Shown: one piece after another, positions 7,111 to 13,394 of the stretch
Numbering within the stretch: position 1 is the first letter of the stretch
Layout: each line of letters starts with the position of its first letter
NCBI GenBank assembly: GCA_017620455.1
Contig: JAFZQK010000023.1
Coordinates: 1-31,661 of the forward strand
Length of the DNA: 31,661 bases
Reading direction: 5' to 3'
Origin: Clostridia bacterium
Lineage (GTDB): Bacteria > Bacillota_A > Clostridia > Christensenellales > Aristaeellaceae
Translations under genes and position numbers: made by a program
The notes under the pieces: generated by a model
The model's database searches: none
What the model saw: the letters and a program-made list of their open reading frames with translations, nothing else
Told to the model about the DNA's origin: nothing

Positions 7111-8451
7111 TTATTCTTCTTCCGTATACGGATCCACCCGGTAATAGACCTTGTTGGGCTCCATGGGGCGGCCGTTCACATAAAACAGATCCTCCACGGT
7201 AACGCACAGGTAGCCGTTCTGGTGCAGCCATTCGATCACGGCCTTGGCGGATTCCGGGGTTTTTTCCTTTATATCGTGCATCAGGATGATGCTGCCGTCC
7301 TTCGTCAGCTCCTTCACCACGCTGAGCACGCCGTTTTTGGATTTTCCCGTCCAGTCCTTGGTGTCCACGTCCCATTCGATGAAGGGCAGGTTCACCTTCG
7401 CCTTGCGGAACATGGAAAAATTGCCGTAGGGAGCCCGCAGCATCAGGGGGGCGGAGCCCACCGCGTCCGTCAGGGTGTCGTAGAATTTTTTGGTATAGTT
7501 CTGCACCCGCTCCACCGTGGATTTGTCCGCGTCCACGTGCTTGTAGTGATGGCTCTGGAGGGAATGATTTTCGTCGTTTTCCCGCATCACCACGTCCTTG
7601 TATTCCTCGATCCGGTCGCCCACCAGGAAAAACGTGGCCTGGGCCCCAGCGTGGCGCAGCTCGTTGATGATCTTGATGGTGCTGGTGTAGGACGGCCCGT
7701 CGTCGAAGGTCAGCGCCACCATTTTATACATGGAATTGTCCGTCAGCGCTTTTCCTTCCTCCGTCATATATTCCGCCAGCTTCCCGTAGGGCACCGTCAC
7801 CCGCATCAGGGTGGGCCGGTCCGGATACAGGGCGCGGGCTTCGTAATGCATCGTCAGGCACACCGGCCCCAGCGTGAACGCGGCGTTTTCGATGCCCTCC
7901 CGGCTGCACAGGGCGTCCAGCGCCGCGGCGTCCGGCTCTTCCTTGGGGAAGTACGCCGTCAATCCCTCCCGCACGGCGGCGGACAGCGCGTCCCATGCGC
8001 CGCTGTCCGGGGCGAACAGGTCCTTCAGGGTCACTTGCTTCCCGGTTTCCATATCGTACACCCGAGTCTCAAAGGGCGAAAACCGCTGCGCCCGGTAATA
8101 GGAATCCCGGGCCAGCACCAGAAAGCTCAGGCACTTTTCCCCGCATCGCGTGGTGACGATATGGATATCCAGGCGGCTGTTGCGCTTGGCGTTCTGCTTC
8201 TTGTCCGGCTGCAGCAGCTCCGTCTGGGTCTCCTCGAACCGGTCCGCGATGCCGTTGATCTCCGCGTCCACCGCCGCCTGGCACGTCCGGATATGCTCTT
8301 TATACACAAAGCTCTTTTTATTGTTGATAAAATGCTCGTCCACCGTATAGCTCACCTGCAGCGCGGACGGCAGGGCCGTCACCTTTTCCGCATACGCCGC
8401 CATCGGCAGCGCCAGGATCAACGCCAGCAGCAGTGCGCTCAGCCGTTTCAT
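7111..8451 (-). CDS. Secreted polysaccharide deacetylase with N-terminal DUF3298/PdaC-like domain
   Basis: The 446-residue protein starts with a signal peptide (MKRLSALLLALILALPMAAYA). An N-terminal region (about 30-230) resembles the DUF4163/DUF3298 part of PdaC and is followed by a NodB deacetylase domain. The motifs are TFDDGPS (248-254; metal-binding Asp 251), HHYKH (301-305; the usual H-S/T-x-x-H with His in the second place), RAPYG (339-343), WDVDTKDW (360-367) and LMHD (390-393). Family members remove N-acetyl groups from peptidoglycan or chitin-like sugars outside the cell, and PdaC confers lysozyme resistance. All core catalytic residues are present. The gene stands alone with its own promoter. 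Confidence 0.9.
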   Translation of the reverse strand: MKRLSALLLALILALPMAAYAEKVTALPSALQVSYTVDEHFINNKKSFVYKEHIRTCQAAVDAEINGIADRFEETQTELLQPDKKQNAKRNSRLDIHIVTTRCGEKCLSFLVLARDSYYRAQRFSPFETRVYDMETGKQVTLKDLFAPDSGAWDALSAAVREGLTAYFPKEEPDAAALDALCSREGIENAAFTLGPVCLTMHYEARALYPDRPTLMRVTVPYGKLAEYMTEEGKALTDNSMYKMVALTFDDGPSYTSTIKIINELRHAGAQATFFLVGDRIEEYKDVVMRENDENHSLQSHHYKHVDADKSTVERVQNYTKKFYDTLTDAVGSAPLMLRAPYGNFSMFRKAKVNLPFIEWDVDTKDWTGKSKNGVLSVVKELTKDGSIILMHDIKEKTPESAKAVIEWLHQNGYLCVTVEDLFYVNGRPMEPNKVYYRVDPYTEEE

Positions 8452-8473
8452 TTCTCATCGCCTCCGGATATTA

Positions 8474-8503
8474 TTTATACCATATTTCCCCGCTGATTGG
8501 CAA
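8474..8503 (-). promoter_or_regulatory. Promoter of the polysaccharide deacetylase gene
   Basis: On the minus strand, TTGCCA (8503-8498), an 18-nt spacer and TATAAA (8479-8474) with an extended TG one base upstream of the -10. Confidence 0.6.
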
Positions 8504-8531
8504 GTAAGCCGCAAGGATCGATGCAAATCGG

Positions 8532-8560
8532 TTGAAATTGGAAATATTTGTCATTTTAAT
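8532..8560 (+). promoter_or_regulatory. Promoter of the rubrerythrin gene
   Basis: TTGAAA (8532-8537), 17 nt, then TTTAAT (8555-8560), both five of six matches to consensus. The surrounding A+T-rich block contrasts with the G+C-rich genes. An obvious PerR palindrome was not seen. Confidence 0.6.
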
Positions 8561-8637
8561 ATGCCGCTCCTTGCAGGAAAACAGACGCGAAGGGCGAATT
8601 ATACAAGCGGCATAAAGCGCATAAGGAGGAAACCATC

Positions 8638-9171
8638 ATGGATCTGAAGGGAAGCCGCACGGAAAAGAACCTGTGGGCCGCATTCGCCGGCGAAAGCCAG
8701 GCCCGCAACAAGTACACCTATTTCGCCTCGAAAGCCAAGAAGGACGGCTTTGTGCAGATCGCCAATCTGTTCCTGGAAACGGCGGACAATGAAAAGGAGC
8801 ACGCGAAGATCTGGTTCAAGCTGCTGGGCGGCATCGGCAGCACGGAAGAAAACCTGCTGGCCGCCGCGGAAGGCGAGAACCACGAATGGACGGACATGTA
8901 CGTGCAGTTCGCCAGGGAAGCCCGGGAAGAGGGCTTTGAGGACATCGCCGCCCTCTTCGACGGCGTGGCCGCCATTGAAAAAGAGCACGAGGAGCGCTAC
9001 CGCAAACTTCTGGCCAACGTAAAAGACGGCTTGGTGTTCTCCAAGGACGGCGAAAAAATCTGGCAATGCTCCAACTGCGGCCACATCGTGGTGGGCAAGG
9101 AAGCGCCGGAAATCTGCCCCGTCTGCGCCCATCCCCAGGCGTATTTCCAGATCCGGGCGGAGAATTATTGA
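8638..9171 (+). CDS. rbr: Rubrerythrin (peroxide-reducing diiron protein)
   Basis: The 177-residue cytosolic protein has a four-helix diiron domain followed by a rubredoxin-like domain. Iron ligands visible in the helical part include Glu19, the Glu52-x-x-His55 pair, Glu83 and the Glu114-x-x-His117 pair. The rubredoxin module has C144-x2-C147 and C160-x2-C163. Rubrerythrins reduce hydrogen peroxide with electrons from NAD(P)H through rubredoxin reductases and protect anaerobes from oxygen. This supports an anaerobic or microaerobic host. An AAGGAGG site precedes the start. It is a single-gene unit with its own promoter and is followed by two hairpins. Confidence 0.95.
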   Translation: MDLKGSRTEKNLWAAFAGESQARNKYTYFASKAKKDGFVQIANLFLETADNEKEHAKIWFKLLGGIGSTEENLLAAAEGENHEWTDMYVQFAREAREEGFEDIAALFDGVAAIEKEHEERYRKLLANVKDGLVFSKDGEKIWQCSNCGHIVVGKEAPEICPVCAHPQAYFQIRAENY

Positions 9172-9197
9172 GAGAAAGTGGAAGTAGATAATTAAGC

Positions 9198-9240
9198 GGG
9201 GGGAACCCATTCTTTGAAGGTCAAAGAATGGGTTCCCCCC
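9198..9240. repeat. GC-rich hairpin repeat, copy 1 (20-bp perfect arms)
   Basis: Positions 9198-9217 and 9221-9240 form a perfect 20-bp inverted repeat around a 3-nt loop. The outer stem is GGGGGGAACC / GGTTCCCCCC. Copy 3 at 31246-31308 has the same outer stem with a different inner stem, so this belongs to a dispersed family. Confidence 0.8.
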
Positions 9241-9243
9241 GTA

Positions 9244-9290
9244 CCCCCCTTCCAAAGAAAACCGTTTGGAAGGGGGGTTTTATTTTTTTT
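9244..9290 (+). terminator. Intrinsic terminator after rubrerythrin
   Basis: A 13-bp perfect stem (9244-9256 with 9265-9277) and an 8-nt loop are followed by a T-rich tract from 9278 to 9290. The stem may be part of hairpin repeat copy 1, because the minus strand reads GGGGGG-TAC-GGGGGG across the junction, as in the other copies. The stretch 9291-9418 holds no gene and no clear signal. Confidence 0.8.
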
Positions 9291-9418
9291 TGCATTTTTT
9301 TGCTTTACTCACATAATTCAGGTTTGGATTTTTCTCGTAGGGGCGGATATCATCCGCCCGTTTCCGCGCTTGACCCGAACAGACCGGGAAAGCGATCGCC
9401 AGGTGATTGAGACAAAAA

Positions 9419-9488
9419 AGCGCGCGAACCCGCACCGGAGCCGCGCCGTATGGGGCGGCGGAGGGCCGCCAAGAAATTGAGAAAAGTA
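9419..9488. repeat. Degenerate first unit of the 89-bp tandem repeat
   Basis: This stretch shares GCACCGGAG, TATGGGGCGGCGGAGGGCCGCCAAG-like and related segments with the three units to its right. It lacks the intact GCGCGCCTC hairpin and ends in a different linker (AAATTGAGAAAAGTA). It looks like a decayed or diverged unit. Confidence 0.6.
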
Positions 9489-9696
9489 GCGCGCCTCCCC
9501 GGTGAGAGGCGCGCGGACCCACACCGGAGGCGACCCGAATGGGGCGCCGGAGGGCTCACAGGAGACATAGAACAGTGGCGCGCCTCCCCGGTGAGAGGCG
9601 CGCGGGCTCGTACCGGAGGCGACCCAAATGGGGCGCCGGAGGGCCGCCAAGAGACATAGAACAGTGGCGCGCCTCCCCGGTGAGAGGCGCGCGGAC
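9489..9696. repeat. Tandem repeat, 89-bp period, abutting the 3' end of dnaN
   Basis: Units start at 9489, 9578 and 9667; the last is cut after about 30 bp. Each begins with a hairpin, GCGCGCCTC, an 8-nt loop CCCGGTGA and GAGGCGCGC. It continues with a conserved body (ACCGGAGGCGACCC, AATGGGGCGCCGGAGGG) and ends with GACATAGAACAGTG. The final hairpin (9667-9692) ends 6 bp from the dnaN stop codon complement and may terminate dnaN. The period is not a multiple of three, so short open frames across it change frame in each unit and are not believed to be genes. Confidence 0.88.
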
Positions 9697-9698
9697 CT

Positions 9699-10820
9699 TC
9701 ACCTGTTGAATATCCGCACCGGCAGCACCAGAAAGGTGAATTCGTCGCCCTCCACCGGCTTGATCATGCAGGGAGACACGTTGCTGTTGAAGCACATGCG
9801 GATTCTGTCGTCGCCGATATTGTGGATGATATCGGTGAGATACCGGGAATTAAAGGCGATGGAAAGCTCGCTGCCTTCAAAGCCGATCTCCAATTCCTCA
9901 TGCACGTCGCCGCGCTCGGCGTTGGCGGTCATTTCCAGGCGGCCTTCTGGCAGCAGCTTCAGATAAATCAGGTTATTCTTGCCTTCCCGGGCCATCAGAG
10001 AGCAGCGGTCGATGGCGTCGGAGAAAGAATCCCTTTCCACCATGGCTTCAGTGGTCCAGGAGGAGGGCAGGATCTTCTGATAGTCGATAAATTCGCCGGT
10101 GAGCAGCGTGGCGTACACCTTCACGGTGCCGAATGCGTACATGATATGGGAGGAATTGAATACGATCTTCGCTTCGTCGTCGCTGTCCGGCAGCATTTTG
10201 CTCACTTCGCCCAGGATCTTTCCCGGCGCCACGGCGTGGATATGATCCTTATCGCCTCCGATGACGTTCTGCGCCTTGATCTTCTGCAGCGCCAGACGGA
10301 ACCCGTCCAGCCCCACCAGCAGCGTTTCATCGGCGTATACCTCCATCAGGATCCCCGTGAGGATCTTGCGGCTCTCATCCGTGGACACGGCGAAAATCAC
10401 CTTGCTCACCGCGTCCCGCAGCCGTTTGCAGGGCAGGATCACGCTGTATTCCCCGCTCACGTCCCGGATATCCGGGAATTCGTCCGCCATCATGCAGGCG
10501 ATGGACGTATTGCTGCCCCGGCTCCTGATCTGGGCGCGCATCCTTTCGTCCACCTGCACGTCCACTTCCCCCGCCGGCTGCTTGCGCATCATTTCCGCAA
10601 ACAGGCGCGCGGGCAGCAGCGCGCAGCCCTCTTCCTCCACCAGGGCGCTCACCTGGGCCTTGATGCTCATTTCCCCGTCCGTACAGGTAAGCTGCAGTCC
10701 GTCTTCCGTGGTTTCGATGAGCACGCCGTCGTACACCTGCTTGACGGGACGGGGGCTGATGGCCCGGGTGACCATGCCCAGCCCGTAATTGATTTCATCC
10801 GTCTGTACCCGAAAATGCAT
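9699..10820 (-). CDS. dnaN: DNA polymerase III beta subunit (sliding clamp)
   Basis: The 373-residue protein is a full-length DnaN, beginning MHFRVQTDEINYGLGMV and ending EFTFLVLPVRIFNR. It has three similar clamp domains of about 120 residues: VQVDERMRAQIRSRGSN in domain 1, the FAVSTDESRKILTGILMEV stretch at the start of domain 2, and the C-terminal PCMIKPVEGDEFTFLVLPVR segment lining the peptide-binding pocket. The ring-shaped dimer tethers polymerase to DNA. The start at 10820 gives the family N-terminus; the open frame further upstream enters the origin and was rejected. dnaN reads away from oriC. Neither dnaA nor recF adjoins it, which is unusual. Confidence 0.96.
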   Translation of the reverse strand: MHFRVQTDEINYGLGMVTRAISPRPVKQVYDGVLIETTEDGLQLTCTDGEMSIKAQVSALVEEEGCALLPARLFAEMMRKQPAGEVDVQVDERMRAQIRSRGSNTSIACMMADEFPDIRDVSGEYSVILPCKRLRDAVSKVIFAVSTDESRKILTGILMEVYADETLLVGLDGFRLALQKIKAQNVIGGDKDHIHAVAPGKILGEVSKMLPDSDDEAKIVFNSSHIMYAFGTVKVYATLLTGEFIDYQKILPSSWTTEAMVERDSFSDAIDRCSLMAREGKNNLIYLKLLPEGRLEMTANAERGDVHEELEIGFEGSELSIAFNSRYLTDIIHNIGDDRIRMCFNSNVSPCMIKPVEGDEFTFLVLPVRIFNR

Positions 10821-10870
10821 AAAATCGCCTCGCCTTCCGGGCGCGTCCGCGCCCATTCCTGTGGTAGCAG

Positions 10871-10898
10871 TAATTATAATCAATAGTAGTAGTAGTAG
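10871..10898. other. DnaA-trio element and A+T-rich unwinding stretch
   Basis: Five consecutive TAG triplets (10884-10898) on the plus strand correspond to the 3'-GAT-5' DnaA-trio that DnaA binds on single-stranded DNA. They are flanked by TAATTATAATCAA (10871-10883) and by GCCCC (10898-10902). The TATAAT on the minus strand at 10878-10873 might also serve as a dnaN -10. Confidence 0.85.
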
Positions 10899-10902
10899 CC
10901 CC

Positions 10903-10919
10903 TGTGGAAAAGTGGATAA
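10903..10919. other. Pair of DnaA boxes next to the DnaA-trio
   Basis: TGTGGAAAA (10903-10911) and AGTGGATAA (10911-10919) each match the reversed consensus TGTGGATAA at 8 of 9 positions and share one base. They sit 4-5 bp from the trio, the spacing expected of the boxes that load DnaA on the single strand. Confidence 0.8.
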
Positions 10920-11159
10920 ACGCGGCAAAGCCTGAAAACGGCGCCGTTTTCCGCGCAGAGAAAACTGCGAAAAAAAAAGGAAAAGGCGGGGAGAAAAAGG
11001 GGACGGACCCCTTTATGCGGTTTGCCGCCGCTTCATGCTCCCATATTTTCTCATATTTTCCGGAAAAAATCAAGGGGAAAGGCGCGGGGAGATCAGGCTG
11101 GAAAAAAGAAAAAGGAAAAAAATGGGGAGGTTTCCGCGCAGAGGACGGGAAAAAGGCGG

Positions 11160-11177
11160 TTTTCCACATCATCCACA
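11160..11177. other. Pair of abutting DnaA boxes
   Basis: TTTTCCACA (11160-11168) and TCATCCACA (11169-11177) stand head to tail without a gap, each with 8 of 9 matches to TTATCCACA. Confidence 0.7.
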
Positions 11178-11195
11178 AACGGGTTTTCCCGCCGG

Positions 11196-11204
11196 TGTGG
11201 AAAA
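11196..11204. other. DnaA box
   Basis: TGTGGAAAA, identical to the box at 10903 and opposite in orientation to the pair at 11160-11177. Confidence 0.65.
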
Positions 11205-11282
11205 CGGAAATCGGCGTGCCGGGCCGTTTTTCACGGAAACAGATACAGTATATGCCGCTGTTTTCACCCGTATGTCCCGGAT

Positions 11283-11291
11283 TTATCCACA
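11283..11291. other. DnaA box, perfect consensus
   Basis: TTATCCACA matches the consensus at all nine positions. It lies 16 bp upstream of the -35 of the rightward permease promoter, so DnaA could also influence that promoter. Confidence 0.8.
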
Positions 11292-11306
11292 ATTTACAAA
11301 TATTCA

Positions 11307-11336
11307 TAGACGAAAGGGAAAACAATATGTTATAAT
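11307..11336 (+). promoter_or_regulatory. Promoter of the AI-2E permease and zinc peptidase genes
   Basis: TAGACG (11307-11312), 18 nt, then a perfect TATAAT (11331-11336) with an extended TG motif at 11328-11329. Confidence 0.7.
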
Positions 11337-11384
11337 GATCCGGCCGGAAAGGAAAAAAATCCAAAGAGAAAGGAGAAAAGCGGA

Positions 11385-12581
11385 ATGGAACAGGAACAAA
11401 GGGATTCCGCGCTGCGCAAATGGTTCGGTGAGCGTAAGCCGGTGCGGCTCATGCTTCTGGCGGCGCTGCTGACGCTGTGCGTGATCCACGTGGACAAATT
11501 GATCCTGACCGTGCTTTTTCTCTGGAAAGTGGCCTCGCCCCTGATCGTGGGCGCGGCGATGGCATACATCCTGGAAATCGTGGTAAAACGGCTGGAAAAG
11601 GTGATTTTTCCGAACACCAAAAAAACGTGGCTGTCCAACGGCAGGCGGGTCCTGTGCATTTTTCTGGCGTTTGTGCTGATCCTGACCGTGGTGGTGTTCT
11701 TTTTCATCACGGTGCTGCCCGGATTGGGCGACGCCCTGGCCCTGCTGGCCAAGGAACTGCCCGTTTACTTTGCCCAGGCCAAGGAATGGGTGCTCAAAAC
11801 CTTTGCGGACGTGCCTTCCGTGGTGGAGTACGTCACGAACCTGAAGCTGGATTGGCCTTCCGTGCAGGAAAAGATCGTGAACTGGGCGGTGAACGGCCTG
11901 GGCGGCGGGGGACTTTTGTCCTCCACGGTCAGCGTGATCAGCGCCGTGACGGGCCGGGTGGCCAATTTCCTGATCTCCCTGATCTTCGCCATTTTCCTGC
12001 TGTGCGCCAAGAATACGCTGCAAAGGCAGTTCTCCCGGATCCTGCGCGCCTGTTTCCGCCCCCGGAAGCGGGTCATCGTCAGCCATGTGCTGGAAGCCCT
12101 GAACCGCTCCTTCTCCGGGTTCATCATCGGCCAGGTGATCAGCGGCATCATTCTGGGCTTTACCACCTGGATGGGCATGCGGATCTTCGGCATGCCCTAC
12201 GCCCTGATGGTGGGCGTCATCAGCGGCGTGACGGCGCTGATCCCCATCATCGGCGGATATATCGGGGCGGCTTTGGGCACATTCCTGGTGTTCACCGCCA
12301 ATCCGGGCATGGCGCTGTGGTTTTTGCTGTTCATCGTGACCTTGCAGACGGTGACGGGAAACCTGCTGTATCCCAAGCTGGTGGGCAGCTCCGTGGGCCT
12401 GCCCAGCCTGTGGGTATTGGCGGCGGTTTCCGTGGGCGGCGGCATCGGCGGCATCAGCGGCATGATCGCGGCCGTGCCGCTGACGGCCACCGGATATGCG
12501 CTGTTCCGGGAATGGGTGGCCAAGCGGGAAAAGGAAAACCCGGAAAGCGCCACCCCGTCCGTTTCCGAAGGAGGGAAATGA
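11385..12581 (+). CDS. AI-2E family transporter, second copy
   Basis: The 398-residue membrane protein has an N-terminal charged stretch, two or three helices (about residues 22-60 and 85-115), a soluble middle part (about 120-180), and a C-terminal membrane block. That block contains GVISGVTALIPIIGGYIGAALGTFLV, the IPxxG region typical of the AI-2E/UPF0118 family, and a further PKLVGSSVGLPSLWVLAAV segment. The substrate is unknown; members move autoinducer-2, Na+, Li+ or unknown solutes. The start has AAGGAG about 9 nt upstream and a good promoter inside the oriC region. It diverges from dnaN and occupies the place where dnaA usually stands. The zinc peptidase gene follows after 3 nt. Confidence 0.88.
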   Translation: MEQEQRDSALRKWFGERKPVRLMLLAALLTLCVIHVDKLILTVLFLWKVASPLIVGAAMAYILEIVVKRLEKVIFPNTKKTWLSNGRRVLCIFLAFVLILTVVVFFFITVLPGLGDALALLAKELPVYFAQAKEWVLKTFADVPSVVEYVTNLKLDWPSVQEKIVNWAVNGLGGGGLLSSTVSVISAVTGRVANFLISLIFAIFLLCAKNTLQRQFSRILRACFRPRKRVIVSHVLEALNRSFSGFIIGQVISGIILGFTTWMGMRIFGMPYALMVGVISGVTALIPIIGGYIGAALGTFLVFTANPGMALWFLLFIVTLQTVTGNLLYPKLVGSSVGLPSLWVLAAVSVGGGIGGISGMIAAVPLTATGYALFREWVAKREKENPESATPSVSEGGK

Positions 12582-12584
12582 CCT

Positions 12585-13262
12585 TTGCATTTTGATTATA
12601 CCTATCTGCTGATGCTGCCGGGGCTGATCCTGGGGCTGTGGGCCCGGTGGAAAGTGCAAAAAACGTATGAGGAATACGGGCGGGTCCGCACGCGCCTGGG
12701 CGTGCCCGCCTGCGAACTGGTGCGGGAGCTGCTGTATAAGGAAAACGCGGACGTGACCGTGGAGGAGACCGGCGGCGTCCTGACGGATCATTACGATCCC
12801 CGGGTCAACATCCTGCGCCTGTCCCAGGGCGTGTACCGATCCGACAGCGTGTCCGCCGCGGGCATCGCCGCCCACGAAGCGGGCCACGCCCTGCAGAAGC
12901 AGGAGGGCTATAAGCCCCTGGGCTTGCGCACCGCCATCGTGCCGGTGGTGAACGTGGGGTCTTACCTGGCCTGGCCGCTGTTCGTGGGTGGGCTCGCCTT
13001 TTCCTTCGACCCCCTGGTCACCGCGGGCATCGCGGTCTATTCCCTGCTGGTGCTCTTTTCCCTGATCACCCTGCCCGTGGAATTCGACGCCAGCCGCCGG
13101 GCCAAACGCATGCTGGCGGACAGCGGGTATTTTGAGGAAGAAGAGCTGCGGGGCGTATCGAAGGTGCTTTCCGCCGCGGCCATGACCTACGTGGCTTCCT
13201 TCGTCAGCGCTTTCCTGACGCTGCTGCGGCTGCTTCTGATCGCCCAGCGCCGGAGGAGATGA
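12585..13262 (+). CDS. Membrane zinc metallopeptidase (YugP-like)
   Basis: The 225-residue protein has one N-terminal hydrophobic segment, the zinc-binding motif HEAGH (97-101) in the stretch AAGIAAHEAGHALQKQEGY, and further hydrophobic segments (about 115-165 and 195-220). The layout matches the YugP family (DUF868/peptidase_Mx2), putative zinc peptidases of unknown substrate common in Clostridia. A TTG start at 12585 is preferred: GGAGGG ends at about 12575, and the resulting N-terminus MHFDYTYLLMLPGLI fits the family. It follows the permease gene with 3 nt between stop and start, so the two are co-transcribed and probably coupled. Confidence 0.87.
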   Translation: MHFDYTYLLMLPGLILGLWARWKVQKTYEEYGRVRTRLGVPACELVRELLYKENADVTVEETGGVLTDHYDPRVNILRLSQGVYRSDSVSAAGIAAHEAGHALQKQEGYKPLGLRTAIVPVVNVGSYLAWPLFVGGLAFSFDPLVTAGIAVYSLLVLFSLITLPVEFDASRRAKRMLADSGYFEEEELRGVSKVLSAAAMTYVASFVSAFLTLLRLLLIAQRRRR

Positions 13263-13292
13263 CGCAGCCGGATTCCGGACGGAAAAACATGC

Positions 13293-13334
13293 AGGCGGCC
13301 TGAAAATGAATTCATTTCCGGGCCCGCCTTTTTC
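13293..13334 (+). terminator. Intrinsic terminator after the zinc peptidase gene
   Basis: AGGCGG (13293-13298) pairs with CCGCCT (13324-13329). Inside is the palindrome AAATGAATTCATTT, and a T run follows. Small internal mismatches are present. Confidence 0.6.
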
Positions 13335-13394
13335 TTTTCCTGAAAAAAGCCGCCCGTCCGGGCTTTCTTCCTTGCGCCGGAGGAAACGGCCCCG

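Larger units (their letters stand above)
10821..11306. other. oriC: Chromosomal replication origin, oriC
   Basis: The dnaN-permease intergenic region (10821-11384, no gene) contains an ordered origin module. Read on the minus strand these are DnaA boxes TTATCCACT and TTTTCCACA, then GGGG, then five CTA trinucleotides (complement of the DnaA-trio), then the A+T-rich stretch TTGATTATAATTA leading to dnaN. Four more DnaA-box matches lie at 11160-11291. This is the Bacillus subtilis unwinding-element order (boxes, GC clamp, trios, A+T). Between the clusters the DNA is rich in A and G runs. No experiment is implied; the call is by motif and synteny. Confidence 0.88.

Noticed and set aside
3611..7375. 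A continuous minus-strand frame of 1254 codons joining the MMPL exporter with DNA opposite recF
   Set aside because: The part beyond 5779 is antisense to recF, reads as low-complexity G+C-rich sequence, and the exporter has its own promoter, ribosome binding site and standard N-terminus at 5779.
9489..9696. The tandem repeats as a CRISPR array
   Set aside because: Units are 89 bp and contiguous, with no unique spacers of regular size and no cas genes nearby.
9280..9795. Overlapping short minus-strand frames with repeated peptides (RAPLTGEAR, LGGPPAPH)
   Set aside because: The peptides come from the 89-bp repeat read in successive frames. The period is not a multiple of three, and no ribosome binding sites are present.
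10860..10868. TGTGGTAGC as another DnaA box
   Set aside because: It fits only the TGTGG half; the remaining positions disagree with TGTGGATAA.
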